A stretch of DNA of 64,000 nt from an uncultured Enterobacterales bacterium (GTDB lineage: Bacteria; Pseudomonadota; Gammaproteobacteria; Enterobacterales; CALYQQ01). Of this stretch, positions 1 through 11,843 are shown in pieces; the stretch's first letter is position 1; every line of letters begins with the position of its first letter. The notes under the pieces are model-generated. The model was not told the DNA's origin and did not search any database. It was given only the letters and a program-made list of their open reading frames with translations. The position numbers and the translations under genes are program-made. The stretch covers positions 1-64,000 of the forward strand of contig CALYQQ010000009.1 in the NCBI GenBank assembly GCA_945288535.1, read 5' to 3'.

Positions 1-132
1 GGTTATTTCTATAAATTTATCGCATATAAAATTTTTTGATATTGATATTGATATTATATACTATAAAAAAATAAATAAGATAGATCGCGTAGTTAAAAGC
101 GATATTACTATAGTATAATATTGTGACAATCA

Positions 133-984
133 CTAAATAACAGCTTTAATCCATATTTTCTTATTTCTAAAATCAATTTTAATTAAATGCTTATTCATAA
201 AATCGATCCCTAATACGCCATCAGCATGAAATTTTGGTGAAAGAGAATCTAAAACCATCGTTTGAATGTTATTTGTTGGTACCCGATGAATATTAAGCGA
301 TACATATTGATAATCATCTTTATTATTCATTCTAGCTAGCGTTTGTTGTGATAGTGATGAGCGTTTTATTATTGACGTAGTGGCTCCACTGTCTAAAACC
401 ATTTTATATGTTTTTCTATGATCTGATGCATCAATAATAATACCTTCATGACTAAAAACAAAAGGGATAGAAATCCATGTATAATCTAATCCCGCATAGC
501 TATTATTTTCATCAGATATGACTAATTTCTTTTCAGGAAAATTAAATGTAGCCAAATAACCATCGAAAAGATCTAACCCAATCACAGGTAAATGATCGAT
601 TTCCTCAATACTTCGTCCTTTGGATAATACCTTACCCCATTGTTTATATTCAATAACATCTATTTTATTAAATATAAAAGAATTTAATTCTAGACGGTTA
701 ACAGTAAATTTTCTACATTCATTAATTTTACCTGCTAAGTCAATATAGCTCACTTTTTTTGCATATTCTGTTTTATTAGGTAATTTATTAATAATATCTA
801 TAGGTAGATGTAATCCGCCTCTAGCACCAGTATCAAGCATTACTTTAATTTTTTCATCTGCAATATTTAACAGAATATAAGGTAAACTAATTTTTTCATC
901 AACATTCAATCGCCAAATAACCTCATTTGCCAATGTTAACTGACTTATAAATAATAAAAATAGAGTTAATACCGTCTTATCCAT
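133..984 (-). CDS. Secreted two-lobed retropepsin-like aspartic protease
   Basis: Predicted exported aspartic protease of 283 residues. Residues 1-19 look like a signal peptide. Two active-site motifs are visible, D51-T-G-A and D198-S-G-A, each followed about 85 residues or less later by a hydrophobic Gly-Leu/Ile-Asp segment (PVIGLDLF and GVLGIDFM). That is the pattern of two homologous lobes in one chain, as in pepsin, rather than the single-lobe retropepsin domain that works as a dimer. Substrate is unknown; periplasmic or surface location is inferred from the leader. It stands alone on the minus strand with no operon partner. A proteolytic role is inferred from the motifs only. Confidence 0.7.
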   Translation of the reverse strand: MDKTVLTLFLLFISQLTLANEVIWRLNVDEKISLPYILLNIADEKIKVMLDTGARGGLHLPIDIINKLPNKTEYAKKVSYIDLAGKINECRKFTVNRLELNSFIFNKIDVIEYKQWGKVLSKGRSIEEIDHLPVIGLDLFDGYLATFNFPEKKLVISDENNSYAGLDYTWISIPFVFSHEGIIIDASDHRKTYKMVLDSGATTSIIKRSSLSQQTLARMNNKDDYQYVSLNIHRVPTNNIQTMVLDSLSPKFHADGVLGIDFMNKHLIKIDFRNKKIWIKAVI

Positions 985-1810
985 AATTTTTATCCTATTT
1001 TATTTATTATTAATAGTTTTATCATATTAACGATTAAAATTTTAAAGTAATAACATTTTAAGTTAGAATGATCCAGTTCAAATATAGTGATATCTTATTA
1101 ATAAGATACTTTTCCCGTAGTATATGTTGCTCAATTTTTTTCTTATCGACACTAATGTGTCATTACTTATTTTGATATATTTTTCCTTATTTTATACAAC
1201 TCATTTTATCTAACTTAGAATAATGATCAGATTATTATTCTAAGTTAGATAAAATTAGCTCTTTTTTTGTATTATTTTCATTTGATTTAGCATTAGCAAG
1301 TGCTAAAAAAATGTCCAGGTAAAAATGTACATGATCAAAGAACATTTTAATGTTAATAAACAAAGCAAAAATTTGTGAGAAACCAACTTACTTATCAACA
1401 TTTCGTCATGACCTAGCGCCATTAGTCAACCGATAGCCCCTCATTATTAAGAAAGGTGTTTTTTACAGAAAAAATACCTTTTACTATTTCTCATCTATTC
1501 TCGAGAAAGAATAACCTATTGATTAATGACAATATATCAAATATGTCAGCTAAACTATGACACTATTTTGTTCATACATTAGTTAAACTCTATCTACGGT
1601 TTATTTCTATACTATAGTAACTAAGCATTGTTTTTATGGATTAATAAGTCGTTAGAGTAATGATTTGTATTAATTAAAAGAGCAATAAAACAACGATAGC
1701 TATCAGATAATATTTGAGCCAGCATCAAAGAACTCGTTTTGAAAATCAAGTTCGTAATTACCCTTTAACATTATCAATACGTTATAATTAATTTAGAGAG
1801 GAAATATAAT
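985..1810. other. AT-rich intergenic region with one strong hairpin
   Basis: No convincing gene is visible in either strand. The only clear structure is the 21-bp perfect inverted repeat listed separately. The promoter and ribosome binding site of the downstream chaB-like gene lie at the right edge (GAGAGGAA at about 1796-1803). Confidence 0.5.
1204..1254. repeat. 21-bp perfect inverted repeat
   Basis: Arms 1204-1224 and 1234-1254 are perfect reverse complements with a 9-nt loop. A run of T residues follows about ten bases after the right arm on the plus strand. It could be an intrinsic terminator, but no gene on the plus strand ends nearby, so a MITE-like remnant or an RNA element is equally possible. 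Confidence 0.7.
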
Positions 1811-2050
1811 ATGCCTTATCAAACCCGAGATGAATTGCCAGATTCAGTACGCCACGTTTTACCATCTCATGCACAAGATATTTTTAAAGAAGCATTTAAT
1901 AATGCGATAAAAGAGTATCAGGATCCGAAAAAAAGACGTGATAATAGTGACGCAGAGCAAATTGCTTTCAAAGTAGCCTGGGCAGCAGTAGAAAAGATAT
2001 ATTATAAAGATAAAAACGGTAAATGGGTTGCTAAAGATGCATCTCATTGA
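1811..2050 (+). CDS. chaB: ChaB family protein
   Basis: A 79-residue protein closely resembling ChaB, the small protein encoded beside the ChaA cation antiporter in enterobacteria and described as a putative cation transport regulator. The family pattern is clear: LPDSVRHVLPSHAQDIF near the N-terminus, a helical middle (AFNNAIKEY) and the AFKVAWAAVEK helix near the C-terminus. No chaA is adjacent, so its role here is unknown. The start is supported by a GAGAGGAA ribosome binding site eight bases upstream. Family membership is secure; biochemical function is not established. Confidence 0.85.
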   Translation: MPYQTRDELPDSVRHVLPSHAQDIFKEAFNNAIKEYQDPKKRRDNSDAEQIAFKVAWAAVEKIYYKDKNGKWVAKDASH

Positions 2051-2239
2051 AAAGATAAAGACAATTAAATAATACAAACAAATATCTCTATTTTCTTGAA
2101 TAGGAGCTAATGCATTAGTCGTAATAAGTGGTAATAACACCTATTTTTGATGTTGGCTTTTATATTATTATTGCGAATATACTAGTATGTTCTTTTGGCT
2201 TCCTTTAAGTTAACTCTATTAGTAATAAAGAAAAAGCAT

Positions 2240-3636
2240 GATAACCCATCTGGGTCGCATTGGCTGGAAGCTCTCAGGATGACATATTGGCTTCGTTATA
2301 AACCCGGCTAACGATAATAGGTTGATCTGGATCACCGTTCATAAAATCCATAACAACTTCATCATTTAATCGCGGAATTTACATAGCGCCAAAACTTGAC
2401 CTGCTCAGCTACTAGCAACATCTATCCAGCATGAACGAGTATCATCATCTTTAACATAGCGAGCCCAATGAAATTTAACTTTTACCCTGCTATGTTTATC
2501 CGTCCAAATCGTTTCTCCTTCAGGATAAACTACCCGGGCAGTTTGCGGTCCTTGGGTTTTAGGTCATGACGTCGTGCGTGGTGTACGTCAAGACGTGGAA
2601 GTGGGAATAGCATAAAAATCACTCGCCTGACTGCGGTCAACATCACGGCTACTAGCATAAGTATTATCCCAAATAGAGTAAGTGCTTTGAATAATAAGAT
2701 ACGCCTGATTATCATCACTACGAGCGGACTTCACGACGGTCAGTTTACCGCTAGGAAGAGCCATACACGTCGTAGCACTACCGAGCATTTTTAATTGCTG
2801 TGCCACTTGTTCTTGCTGTCGAATTTCGTTATAGGCATAAGCCTGTTCACAGTCAATAAACCGCCCTGACCATTCAAAAGACTTCAGTAAATTTAAGTTT
2901 ATGGGATACTGCATTATTTTTATCATCGAAGAGCGTGGTGCAGGGTTTAGGATAATAGTCATTCATACTGACTTTACTGGCAGTGACAGAGCTACTAACC
3001 TGCCAATAGCTAATACAAATTTCATCGACTATTGCCGAGGCACCAGGATCATGATAAGCAATGAAGGGATAGGAAATTGGCTGATAAGCTTCAGGGTAAT
3101 CGGCTAATACTAGAGTACGCTGACCTTGCTGATGAGTAAAGTGGTAATAAATGCCCTTATGCTCCATTGGGCGGTTAATAAATAAATGCTAACCAACTTT
3201 CATTATATTGAATACAATAACCCCATTTGCGGTAATCACCAAAAATACGGTTATCAACCGTAATATTATAATTCAGCAATACGTGTTAATGATATCTGGA
3301 ACACGTTACTCCTGAAAAATGCGAAAGTCTTTATTTTGACTCAAATACCATAATCGAGGATAGACATCTGCTTGATAAATGTAATAGCGTGATGAGCCTT
3401 CTTCCTGACCTTTTAATTTTATGGAAATAATATCACCATTAAGCCAATGGTCAGAGGCATAAAGTTGTTTAACCTGAATAGAGATAGATTGTCCCAATAG
3501 AGAATTTAAATCGATATTGCTGTCAAGACTTACCATTTATATTAAATAATAAAATAGAGAGCGCTTCCTTGCCCCGTAACGAACAAAATAATAATTTATC
3601 TGCCAGCGAGGTATGTGCAATTACTAGTCTGGCCAT
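2240..3636 (-). pseudogene. vgrG: Degenerate vgrG (type VI secretion spike) pseudogene
   Basis: Fragments of one VgrG protein can be read in order on the minus strand but in changing frames. The N-terminal part starts at 3636 (ATG) with IAHTSLADKLL; a LLGQSISIQV segment lies in the 3306-3536 reading; then VPDIINT, EHKGIYYHF (2874-3167), a VSRVYNEAN segment near 2290, RVKVKFHWARYV near 2470, and LPANATQMGY near 2250. These match the gp27/gp5-like core of VgrG. Several frameshifts and stops break it and the C-terminal spike is missing. VgrG normally forms the tip of the T6SS tube. No other T6SS gene is in the window, so this is an orphan remnant. Confidence 0.85.
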
Positions 3637-4504
3637 AATGGTATCTCAGAAAATAAGCTTTAATAGAAAACAAATAGAATAGTATATTGATCATATTTTG
3701 CTTAAATAAAATAGAATAAAGAATAATATCACATTAATTAATTTAGTTATAAAATATAATTTTAATCTATTAATTTTAGTTTTAATAATATAAAAATTAA
3801 TATTAATAATTAGATAGTAATTTAAATAATTTATTCACTATTATAAATTAGTTTAACTATGATTTATTAAACAACAAGTCAATTATGCTACAGTTAATAG
3901 TATTATAGTTATTGTTAATTATTTATATGTTAATTAACAATATTAAATTATAAATAAAACAATTAAATTTATTAAATATTATATATAACAATAAAATATA
4001 ATAAACAAACTGACTTTTTATAAAAATTTATTTTAATATTATATTTAACCTTATATTCGTTGTTTGCTGCCTATTTCTCGGTAAGACGTGTTTTTATACT
4101 TCTCTTTCTTAATAATTATGCATAAAATATAATGCAAAATTGATTCTGTATATTAACTATGACTCATCTTTATTATTTCCCCTTATATCCTATTATTCTC
4201 TTATTTAATAATTAACAAATAATATGCCAAAGTCTGCCAGATATTTAGATTTATATGTAACTAAAAAATTTTCTCAATGTTAGGGTTTTTACATATTTAT
4301 TCCCTTATTTGACCCATTTATTTCATTTTTATCTTGTTTGTAAAATAGTTCGTAGTTCATGCCATATTTTCAGCAAATTTCTGCTTTACTATCTATTATT
4401 TAATTTAGTTCTAACTTAAACAAATACTTATAAAAGATTCATCAAGATAGCGTTAGTCACCGTCAATGATGGTTCTTTATTTTTAGTATTTGAGGAGTCT
4501 TAAC
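3637..4504. other. Very AT-rich intergenic region upstream of aspT
   Basis: No open reading frame or RNA gene is recognisable. The stretch 3660-4040 is almost only A and T. The aspT promoter should lie near the right end, and its ribosome binding site GAGGAG is at 4492-4497. Confidence 0.5.
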
Positions 4505-7830
<3,326 letters not shown>

Positions 7831-7903
7831 AATAAGTTAAATAAATAAGCAAAGGATTGCTTATATAATAAAAGCATTATCTTACTTTATAATTTCACTA
7901 AAA

Positions 7904-8212
7904 GTGCGCTTTAAAGTGGTGCTACTCTGTAAAGTTGCTTCTATTAATGGACGAAATAGTAATGTAGTAATACGGCTTAATGCTAGAAAAATCAAAGTAA
8001 AACTTGATAAAGACGCTCTTATCAATCTGGAATATGACTTTTTACAACCAATGACTAGATTAAATGTCTCAACCCCTATTATTCGATATCAACGTGATAG
8101 TGGTTCATACTTTTTTGCTCCTGCTAAAGGGAACATGGATGAGTTTGCAAAATCTATCGGCGCAACATCTGTATTTCAAAAGCAAAAGATACTCTTTCTT
8201 AGAATGATATAA
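7904..8212 (+). CDS. Hypothetical protein, possibly a gene remnant
   Basis: A 102-residue reading frame with a GTG start, not recognised. It is basic, rich in short beta-type segments (NVVIRLNARKIKVKL) and has no signal peptide or membrane segment. The frame is open upstream back to about 7841 without a better start and without a clear ribosome binding site, which suggests a fragment of a longer gene rather than an intact one. It follows aspD but nothing links it to aspartate metabolism. Confidence 0.3.
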   Translation: MRFKVVLLCKVASINGRNSNVVIRLNARKIKVKLDKDALINLEYDFLQPMTRLNVSTPIIRYQRDSGSYFFAPAKGNMDEFAKSIGATSVFQKQKILFLRMI

Positions 8213-8970
8213 ACCAATATTATAAAAATACCGCTGCCGTAGCATCGGATAATCATTATCCAGACACTATTCTCATCGGTCGTAACAAAATGCAAAAACA
8301 GGTGAATTTTATTTTGGCTGTTTACGCCTTGATTATTAAATTAGATTGCATCAAAAATGAGTTAACTATTCTTGTGTTTGACTTAATTTAATCGCATCAT
8401 TTACTTAAGAATTAGTTAGCAATCTAATACTTCGCTAGCAATTTAGTTGCAATAGGATATTTATTTTTTTATTTATACCTGAATATAAAAAAATTTATCG
8501 AATAAGATACTATTACTAACATATTGATAGATTTAAAACATTCGATGATCAAGAAAGATATATATGGCTACTATACAAAAAAAGTTAATTATTAATTTCT
8601 ATAGCAGATCATATTTGACTTGCTAACCTATCTAAACAGAATATAATTAAATTACTAGAAAGATGAATATCAATAATTATTGATAATAATAAATACTGAC
8701 AAAAAAAATAATTCTTACCGTTGAAAATATCTTGTCTATCGAAATTTTAAATGCTATTTTTCATCAAAATAAAAAATAAAAAAATATATATAATAAAATT
8801 ATCAAAGCATGTAACTATTTATAATTGCAGTTAACATAAAAAATACGCTTAATACAATATTTATTGTTTTAATTATAAAAGATAATTTATGTACAAAAGA
8901 ATAAATATATATTAAATAACGTAGTACAAGTATTTTAAATTTGGACTATTTATGTTTACTAGGAGAAGTT
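8213..8970. other. AT-rich intergenic region
   Basis: No gene, RNA or strong repeat is recognised. It separates the aspTD locus from the polyketide region. The ribosome binding site AGGAGAAG of the next gene is at 8961-8968. Confidence 0.4.
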
Positions 8971-9405
8971 ATGAATATTATATCGACCTTACATAAAGTT
9001 ACAGGATTTTTAGCTTTAACATTAATATTAATATTTATAACAAGCTCTATTTATATTGAAATAAATGGAAATGTTATTTTAATTCAAAAAGTCAAATCAC
9101 TAATAGTCTTTCCAGGTTTATTTATTTTAATTCCAAGCTTAATTATTACAGGTTCTGTTGGATTTCGCCTTGCTGGACAATCAAAAAACGTTTATATTTT
9201 AAAAAAGAAAAAGAGAATGCCATTTATTGCTTTAAATGGAATATTCATTCTCATTCCATGTGCTTTATATTTAAAATATCTTTCAACACATACGTTAGAT
9301 AGTACTTTTTATTTAGTTCAAACCTTAGAGATATGTGCAGGATTTATTAACTGTGTATTAATAATCTTAAATATTCGAGATGGGATCTGGATTAAAAAAA
9401 AATAA
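8971..9405 (+). CDS. Small four-helix membrane protein, function unknown
   Basis: 144 residues starting at ATG 8971, chosen over an in-frame TTG at 8941 because AGGAGAAG lies just upstream. Four hydrophobic segments are visible at about residues 8-28, 40-62, 84-103 and 114-135, separated by short basic loops (KKKKR near 78-83), so an integral inner-membrane protein is likely. One His in the first helix region (LHKVTGF) recalls small heme or copper membrane proteins, but that is weak. It lies directly upstream of the duplicated leader units of the polyketide operon and on the same strand; whether it belongs to that system is unknown. Confidence 0.5.
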   Translation: MNIISTLHKVTGFLALTLILIFITSSIYIEINGNVILIQKVKSLIVFPGLFILIPSLIITGSVGFRLAGQSKNVYILKKKKRMPFIALNGIFILIPCALYLKYLSTHTLDSTFYLVQTLEICAGFINCVLIILNIRDGIWIKKK

Positions 9406-9472
9406 AATTTATTACTTAGTCAACCCTTGTGGTCTTGATAAGTTATATTTAGTACTAATATAAGGATATGTT

Positions 9473-9589
9473 ATGTATATTGAATATATAATTTCACTAT
9501 TCATGGACGTTAATACTTCGCTTGATCATCTCAATAAAAATATTGAGATTTGGTCAAAAATTTTACCTTCCTATTTAATACAAATATAA
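9473..9589 (+). pseudogene. Cyclase 5'-end copy 1 (truncated)
   Basis: A 38-codon frame beginning MYIEYIISLF that parallels the start of the intact cyclase (MYTEHIVSLP), including the IEIWSKILP segment that matches VEIWPRIFP, then a TAA. Similarity continues a few bases past the stop. It keeps a plausible ribosome binding site, so a short peptide could still be made. Confidence 0.7.
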
Positions 9590-9682
9590 TAAAAGAATAA
9601 ATAACTAATAAAATATAATCTTTAATTCATTAATTTTTATAACTATGACAATTTATATTTTATACTACTACAAGGATATATT

Positions 9683-9808
9683 ATGTATATTGGACATATG
9701 ATTTTATTAACTATTAATATTAATTTACTATTTTTTCAAAATGAAAATAGTAACGTTCGGTCATATATTTCCTTTCCTTATTTAAAAATTAAAATAAAAA
9801 ACAATTAA
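9683..9808 (+). pseudogene. Cyclase 5'-end copy 2 (truncated, most diverged)
   Basis: A 41-codon frame beginning MYIGHMILLT. Similarity to the intact cyclase start is weaker than in copies 1 and 3, but the leader, ATG position and the ending around SFPYL match the unit. It ends in TAA inside an AT-rich run. Confidence 0.55.
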
Positions 9809-9890
9809 ATAATAAATAGTATATTATTCTTACTTAGTTAATTTTTATAAGTTTTAAAATTTATATTTCATATTAATATAAGGATATGTT

Positions 9891-9992
9891 ATGCAACTTG
9901 AATATATAATTTCATTTCCTATTGATGTTAATTCTTTATTTCATTTATGTAAAAACCTTGAAGTTTGGTCACAGATTTCTCCTCCTATTTAG
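9891..9992 (+). pseudogene. Cyclase 5'-end copy 3 (truncated)
   Basis: A 33-codon frame, MQLEYIISFPIDVNSLFHL and so on, the closest of the three to the intact gene. It stops at TAG because of a small deletion; beyond the stop the DNA still aligns with the intact gene (TTTAGATGCT and the following AATAAAGCA) to about 10015. Confidence 0.75.
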
Positions 9993-10096
9993 ATGCTGAT
10001 AATAAAGCATTCGAATACCAAACAGTCTATTGATCTTATTTAGTCAATCTTTGTAGTCTTGGTAATTTATATTTCATACTAGTACAAGGATATGTT

Positions 10097-11020
10097 ATGT
10101 ATACTGAACATATAGTTTCACTTCCCATTGACGTTAATTCAGCATTTGATCTATGCAGAAATGTCGAAATTTGGCCACGCATTTTTCCCCCTTGTTTAGA
10201 TGCTAAAATAATAAAGCAATCGAATGATAAACAGTATATTTCTCTAACCGCATTAGCAAATGGTAAGGTTTTTAGTTGGAAGTCTGAACGCGATATTGAT
10301 GTAGTAAATAAAACAATACGCTTTGAACAAACGCATAAATCACCTTTAGTTAAATTTATGACAGGAGAATGGAAAGTCAATAAATATCTAAATGGCAGTC
10401 AAATTGTATTAAAACATACATTTGATATTAAAAATGATATTAAAAATCTCGTGCCTGGTGTAAATACAGAAGCTGAAGCAATTGCCTTTATGAGAAAATC
10501 TGTTGATGAAAATAGTACTAAAGAATTAGAAGCTATTAGAAAGTATGTGAATTATTTAAATAATCACCATAAGTTTAGTGAAAAATTAATTATTCCTTTC
10601 AGTAAGTCAGCCGTTTTTAAGTTTTTGAAGGATGTCCAGCATTGGCCAGATTTATTATCTCATTGTCAAGCCATTAATATGCTATATGAGGATGAGTATA
10701 ATCAAGAGTTTGAAATGACCGTCTCCACACCAGATTATACAGAGCATTTAAGATCCATTCGTTATATTGGCGATAACTATATTCGCTACTTTCAACCCGT
10801 CCCTCCCCCAGTTTTAAAAGAGCATCGTGGTCAATGGAGTGTTAAAGAGGTACCTGAAGGTGTTGAGGTTATCTCGTGGCATGAAATTGTTTTAAGTGAG
10901 CAGTATGCTAATGAAGTACAAGATATACAAAAAGAAAAAGAAAAATTTGAAAAGGGAATTAATCGCGCAAGTCTTAATACTATGAAGGCCATTTTAAATA
11001 AACTACAAGGAGGTGTTTAA
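10097..11020 (+). CDS. Didomain polyketide aromatase/cyclase (SRPBCC)
   Basis: 307 residues forming two START/Bet v1-like (SRPBCC, polyketide cyclase) domains, at about residues 1-140 and 155-300. Each begins with the family pattern: VSLPIDVNSAFDL with VEIWPRIFP, and IIPFSKSAVFKFL with VQHWPDLLS. This two-domain layout is that of the ActVII/Gris type, which cyclises and aromatises the first ring of a C9-reduced poly-beta-ketone bound to the ACP. Its stop overlaps the ketoreductase start by one base (TTTAATG), so the two are translationally coupled. Ring-closure specificity is inferred from the partner ketoreductase. Three truncated copies of its 5' end precede it. Confidence 0.87.
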   Translation: MYTEHIVSLPIDVNSAFDLCRNVEIWPRIFPPCLDAKIIKQSNDKQYISLTALANGKVFSWKSERDIDVVNKTIRFEQTHKSPLVKFMTGEWKVNKYLNGSQIVLKHTFDIKNDIKNLVPGVNTEAEAIAFMRKSVDENSTKELEAIRKYVNYLNNHHKFSEKLIIPFSKSAVFKFLKDVQHWPDLLSHCQAINMLYEDEYNQEFEMTVSTPDYTEHLRSIRYIGDNYIRYFQPVPPPVLKEHRGQWSVKEVPEGVEVISWHEIVLSEQYANEVQDIQKEKEKFEKGINRASLNTMKAILNKLQGGV

Positions 11021-11793
11021 TGACCAAGAATGCAGTTATTACAGGCGCAAGCAAAGGAATAGGTAAAGCAATAGCGCAAAGATTAGTCTCAGACGGTTAT
11101 AACTGTGTATTAATGGCAAGAAATGAAAAGGCGCTCTCTTTAGCCGTTGATCAATTAAAAAACAATGAAGTTAAGGTTAGCTATGTTGTCTGTGATGTTA
11201 CACAACCAATGCAAGTTGCAGAAGCCTGGCGTGAAATTACGAGTAAAGTTGATTGCGTTGATGTATTAGTTAATTGTGCTGGTCGTAGTGGTGGAGGCAT
11301 AACAAAAGACCTATCAACTCAACTATGGTTAGATGTTATCAACACTAATCTAAATTCTGTATTTTTTGTTACGAGTACCGCTTTAAAAAATAATTTCATT
11401 CGTCAAGGTGGCAGTATTATTAACATTGCAAGTACTGGTGGAAAACAAGGCGTTATCCATGGAGCGCCTTATAGTGCCTCTAAACACGGTGTTGTTGGTT
11501 TTACCAAAGCACTGGGATTAGAGCTTGCTCGAAATGGTAGCAAAATTACAGTTAATGCAGTTTGCCCAGGGTTCGTTGAAACAGAAATGGCAGAAGAAGT
11601 CAGAGGCAATTACGCTAAATTGTGGAATACCACAAGCAGTGAAGTGAAAAAACGTATTGAAGATAGGATCCCCATAGGTCGTTATATAACGCCATCCGAA
11701 GTTGCAGCGATGGTATCTTTTTTATCTTCTGATGAAGCTAGAGGAATAACCGCCCAAGCGATTAATGTTTGTGGTGGATTGGGTAACTATTAA
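11020..11793 (+). CDS. ActIII-like polyketide ketoreductase (SDR)
   Basis: 257-residue short-chain dehydrogenase, strikingly like the actinorhodin C9 ketoreductase ActIII. It has TGASKGIG (residues 8-15) for NADPH, the catalytic set N110, S138, Y151 and K155 (YSASKHGVVGFTK), the NIASTGGKQGV and NAVCPGFVET segments, and the C-terminal VCGGLGNY. Predicted role: reduction of one keto group of the nascent ACP-bound polyketide before or with first-ring cyclisation. At the loop where ActIII has Pro-Gly-Gly, this protein has S90-G91-G92. An AAGGAGG ribosome binding site lies at 11007-11013. Distinguished from FabG by the C-terminus and the neighbours. Confidence 0.9.
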   Translation: MTKNAVITGASKGIGKAIAQRLVSDGYNCVLMARNEKALSLAVDQLKNNEVKVSYVVCDVTQPMQVAEAWREITSKVDCVDVLVNCAGRSGGGITKDLSTQLWLDVINTNLNSVFFVTSTALKNNFIRQGGSIINIASTGGKQGVIHGAPYSASKHGVVGFTKALGLELARNGSKITVNAVCPGFVETEMAEEVRGNYAKLWNTTSSEVKKRIEDRIPIGRYITPSEVAAMVSFLSSDEARGITAQAINVCGGLGNY

Positions 11794-11843
11794 TTAATTC
11801 GTAATTTGTTAGTTTACTTTTAAATCATTAATCAGGATTTTTT

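Larger units (their letters stand above)
9411..10215 (+). repeat. Tandem ladder of four units, each with the 5' end of the cyclase gene
   Basis: Four diverged copies of one unit lie head to tail. Each has about 62 bp of leader ending in a conserved (A)AGGATATRTT ribosome-binding segment and then the first 33-41 codons of the aromatase/cyclase gene. Their ATG codons are at 9473, 9683, 9891 and 10097, a spacing of 210, 208 and 206 bp. Only the last copy continues into a full gene. The regular spacing indicates tandem duplication followed by decay. Confidence 0.85.

Noticed and set aside
2530-3536. Four separate small genes on the minus strand
   Set aside because: They are consecutive pieces of one frameshifted vgrG, not independent genes.
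9473-9992. Three small genes of 33-41 codons as independent proteins
   Set aside because: They are diverged copies of the cyclase 5' end; kept as pseudogene copies, with a regulatory role left open in the findings.
11020-11793. Housekeeping FabG
   Set aside because: The C-terminus and active-site segments match type II PKS ketoreductase, and the neighbours are polyketide genes.
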